DNA from: CAZOOM01 sp964460795
GTDB taxonomy: Bacteria; Omnitrophota; Omnitrophia; Omnitrophales; Aquincolibacteriaceae
Direction: 5' to 3'
NCBI GenBank assembly: GCA_964460795.1
Contig: CAYWRU010000113.1
Coordinates: forward strand, 1-6,506
Length of the DNA stretch: 6,506 nt
In this document: piece by piece, positions 4,936-6,506 of the stretch
How positions within the stretch are numbered: position 1 is the stretch's first letter
Layout of the letters: every line of letters starts with the position of its first letter
Translations under genes and position numbers: made by a program
The notes under the pieces: model-generated
The model's database searches: none
What the model saw: only the letters and a program-made list of their open reading frames with translations
What the model was told of the DNA's origin: nothing

Positions 4936-6024
4936 ATGAACGAGTGGGCGCGGTTCACAGCGCTTCTGAACGGAATGGGCTTCCGAATCGACGAGGAAAC
5001 CAAGTGTCCCGCGTGGTTTGCGGCGGCCGTAAAAAAGAACCCGCCCGGCCGCAGCAACCTCCTGCGCTGGGCGCTGCGCCACTGCCCGCGCGCGATCGAC
5101 GAGGCGTGGCACGCCAAACCGCCCGTCGTCGAGCTGGACAACCCCGCGTGGAAGGCGTTCGTGCACAGCGAGCGCGGTCTCACGTCGGATGAGACCCGTC
5201 GGATCGCGCCCGGCGCGCCGCAGTTCCGTGTGCTGCACCCCGCCGCTGTCGCCAAGTACGCGTCGATCAAAAAAGCGCTTCACCGCAGCGTCGACTACTT
5301 CCGCACAGCGCAGGAACCAAGCCACCTCGCGTGGGACGGCTTTCCGGCGGACTGGTTTACGCTACCGCTGAGCGAGATGGCGGGCCTGCTTGTCGACGGA
5401 ATGCCAGTGGATCTTGCGCGCCGCACAACGCCGGGGTCGCCGTATGGGAAGCTGCAGCTGTTCCGCGAGCGGCTGCTGCGCGCGCAGATGCACCGCCGCG
5501 TGCGCCCCGTCTTCCTGCCCGACCCGGCGAAGCTGCTTTTCATTCGGCCGGACAGCCCCGAGAACAGTGCGTGGGGCGACCGCGACCGCAGCCCCGCGTG
5601 CGTCGACGACGTGATGCTCGCGCGGCTGCGCGACCGCTTCGGGCTGCGTCTGTCGGAGGCACTGCGCATCGGCCGCAGCAATTCCGCGTGGATCGACACG
5701 GAGAGCGCGGTCTACATCATGTTAGTGCACGACCCGATCGACCCGCTGGGTGGCGGCGTGTATGTCGGCAAGGCAAGCGGCAACGTCGCGGAGCGCGTGC
5801 TGCAGCACCTCAAGCAGACAGACCACCTGATCGACGTCGCGCTGCACGCGGTGCCGCCGACGCTGCGTTGCCTGCCATGCGTTGTCGCGGTGGTTCTCGA
5901 GGCTGGCATCGACGGCAGCGTGATCCGCAACCACGAGGAGGTGTTCACGCGGCTGTTCTGCGGCTTCGGGCCCGGCGGCTTCAACATGATCGCGGCAAGC
6001 AAGGAGGATGGGAACGCAAAATAA
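4936..6024 (+). CDS. GIY-YIG nuclease-domain protein
   Basis: A 362-aa product. The C-terminal 105 residues carry GIY-YIG endonuclease features: VYIML (259-263) for GIY, VYVGKAS (275-281) for YIG, then the conserved pattern AERVLQHL with Arg287 (expected catalytic Arg) and His291, and EEVFTRLF with Glu334/335 as candidate metal-binding Glu, followed by GGFN (347-350), matching the GYN that commonly closes the fold. The family cuts DNA by single-metal hydrolysis in repair proteins, restriction enzymes and homing endonucleases. The N-terminal 250 residues are Arg/Trp/Pro-rich and unrecognised; they may bind DNA. The frame runs upstream to GTG 4888 within repeat copy B, but ATG 4936 (ATAAAATG) is the better start for a eukaryotic virus. 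Codon use is strongly GC-rich like the core genes. The last codons (GATGGGAACGCAAAATAA) contain a TGGGAACGCA half-site. Whether it is a repair factor or a selfish nuclease is open. Confidence 0.75.
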   Translation: MNEWARFTALLNGMGFRIDEETKCPAWFAAAVKKNPPGRSNLLRWALRHCPRAIDEAWHAKPPVVELDNPAWKAFVHSERGLTSDETRRIAPGAPQFRVLHPAAVAKYASIKKALHRSVDYFRTAQEPSHLAWDGFPADWFTLPLSEMAGLLVDGMPVDLARRTTPGSPYGKLQLFRERLLRAQMHRRVRPVFLPDPAKLLFIRPDSPENSAWGDRDRSPACVDDVMLARLRDRFGLRLSEALRIGRSNSAWIDTESAVYIMLVHDPIDPLGGGVYVGKASGNVAERVLQHLKQTDHLIDVALHAVPPTLRCLPCVVAVVLEAGIDGSVIRNHEEVFTRLFCGFGPGGFNMIAASKEDGNAK

Positions 6025-6043
6025 ATAAAATTCTGGGAACGCA
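6009..6043 (+). repeat. direct repeat of half-palindrome TGGGAACGCA
   Basis: TGGGAACGCA occurs at 6009-6018, ending the GIY-YIG reading frame, and at 6034-6043 in the spacer. It is the left half of the palindrome at 4851-4866. The second copy is 32 nt upstream of the ATG at 6076. These may be half-sites for the same regulator, or decayed copies of the palindrome. Confidence 0.6.
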
Positions 6044-6075
6044 CCCGAAGCAAATCGTTTTCCTTCGATCATTAA

Positions 6076-6417
6076 ATGCGGCCATTCTGGGTTGGGCGCA
6101 TGCGCGTGATCGAGGTCATGAAGCACGAGGCCGGCGTCTCGCTCGAGGCTGTGGATGCGGCATGGCGGACGCTCGAGCGTGTGCCGAGTGCATATCTTTT
6201 CAACGAGATCAACTTCACGACAACCGGCGTGTGCGCGCGATTCTGTGATTTCTGCGCAATGTTCTTGGAGGAATGTGTATTTGTGTGGCATTCTGGGGCA
6301 GACAAGGGCGCGCCGATCGAGTATGGCAAAAACACATTCGATGAGATCGCGGGCAGGATTCAAGAAAGGATTGAAGCGTATATCGCGCCGACCATCAAGA
6401 TCGCCGCTTCACGATAA
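6076..6417 (+). CDS. hypothetical protein, 113 aa
   Basis: A GC-rich reading frame with the codon style of the core genes, starting at an ATG in TTAAATG context. An in-frame ATG at 6100 is an alternative. The product looks soluble: an N-terminal helix-rich part (VSLEAVDAAWRTLERV, 21-36), a cysteine cluster (Cys53, Cys57, Cys60, Cys67) in VCARFCDFCAMFLEEC, and a C-terminal helical part (TFDEIAGRIQERIEAYI, 87-103). The cysteine cluster could bind a metal or form disulfides. The CxxxCxxC spacing recalls radical SAM enzymes, but the protein is far too short for that fold. No family is recognised. The 3' end overlaps the probable minus-strand frame from the right by 9 nt. Confidence 0.65.
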   Translation: MRPFWVGRMRVIEVMKHEAGVSLEAVDAAWRTLERVPSAYLFNEINFTTTGVCARFCDFCAMFLEECVFVWHSGADKGAPIEYGKNTFDEIAGRIQERIEAYIAPTIKIAASR

Positions 6418-6506
6418 CATGTAGATATCAATGTCCAAATCCCAAATAAAATCAGGGTTTGAAAGGTTGACAAAACCTCTATACAAAATAAAAGTTTTTC
6501 CTGTCA
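6409..6506 (-). CDS. C-terminal part of a minus-strand gene (partial)
   Basis: Read on the minus strand, the last 98 bases hold an open frame of 31 codons ending in TGA at 6409-6411. It runs off the right edge, so no start is visible. The translation begins TGKTFILYRGFVNLSNPD and ends IDIYMLS. Alternating hydrophobic residues suggest a final beta strand, similar in pattern to the C-termini of the 92-aa and 94-aa ORFs. It overlaps the convergent 113-aa gene by 9 nt, like the dUTPase and two-TM pair. An open frame of this length can arise by chance in AT-rich DNA. Confidence 0.35.
   Translation of the reverse strand, partial: TGKTFILYRGFVNLSNPDFIWDLDIDIYMLS

Noticed and set aside
6232..6255. 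CxxxCxxC (Cys53, Cys57, Cys60) as a radical SAM cluster
   Set aside because: The product is 113 aa, with no room for the barrel or the SAM-binding motifs; probably chance or a small metal site.
5331..6363. Long open frames overlapping the GIY-YIG gene (305 codons plus, 213 codons minus)
   Set aside because: They are shadows in GC-rich sequence; only the frame from 4936 shows conserved nuclease motifs.

Overview
The window looks like part of a large eukaryotic DNA virus genome (Nucleocytoviricota type). This is an inference from several things. Genes are tightly packed on both strands without introns. A dUTPase and a FEN1/XPG-like nuclease comparable to poxvirus G5 sit close together, next to small membrane proteins of the kind found in virions. 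Start codons lack convincing Shine-Dalgarno sites, and short AT-rich spacers separate GC-rich genes. No virus family can be named from the sequence alone.

Layout, left to right. Positions 1-290 form a near-perfect 92-bp inverted repeat around a 106-bp centre, with a smaller hairpin nested in each arm. An AT-rich leader follows, then a dUTPase (466-924, +). A two-TM protein (921-1193, -) overlaps the dUTPase tail to tail and diverges, across only 19 bp, from the FEN1/XPG/XRN-superfamily nuclease (1213-2481, +). A four-TM protein (2488-3069, +) follows after 6 nt. From 3070 composition turns AT-rich: an 87-bp repeat unit precedes a 92-aa ORF (3243-3521, +), which converges on a GC-rich 235-aa unknown (3536-4243, -). 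An AT-rich stretch of about 690 bp then holds a doubtful 84-aa ORF, a 94-aa minus-strand ORF (4496-4780) and a second copy of the repeat unit (4836-4923). Next is a 362-aa protein with a C-terminal GIY-YIG nuclease-like domain (4936-6024, +), a 113-aa unknown (6076-6417, +), and the probable tail of a minus-strand gene entering from the right (6409 to the edge).

The dUTPase and the FEN1-like nuclease fit a viral DNA replication and nucleotide-pool role; the GIY-YIG protein could cut or repair DNA or be a selfish element. The two TM proteins may be virion membrane proteins. The least explained material is non-coding. A 16-bp palindrome, TGGGAACGCGTTCCCA and variants, recurs 69-89 nt upstream of four start codons. 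Degenerate copies lie in the centre of the 290-bp inverted repeat, and half-sites precede a fifth gene. The two small AT-rich ORFs beside the 87-bp repeat units also look like distant paralogues of each other (shared GPEH at residues 68-71). Together these suggest an undescribed promoter or repeat module with its own small gene family.
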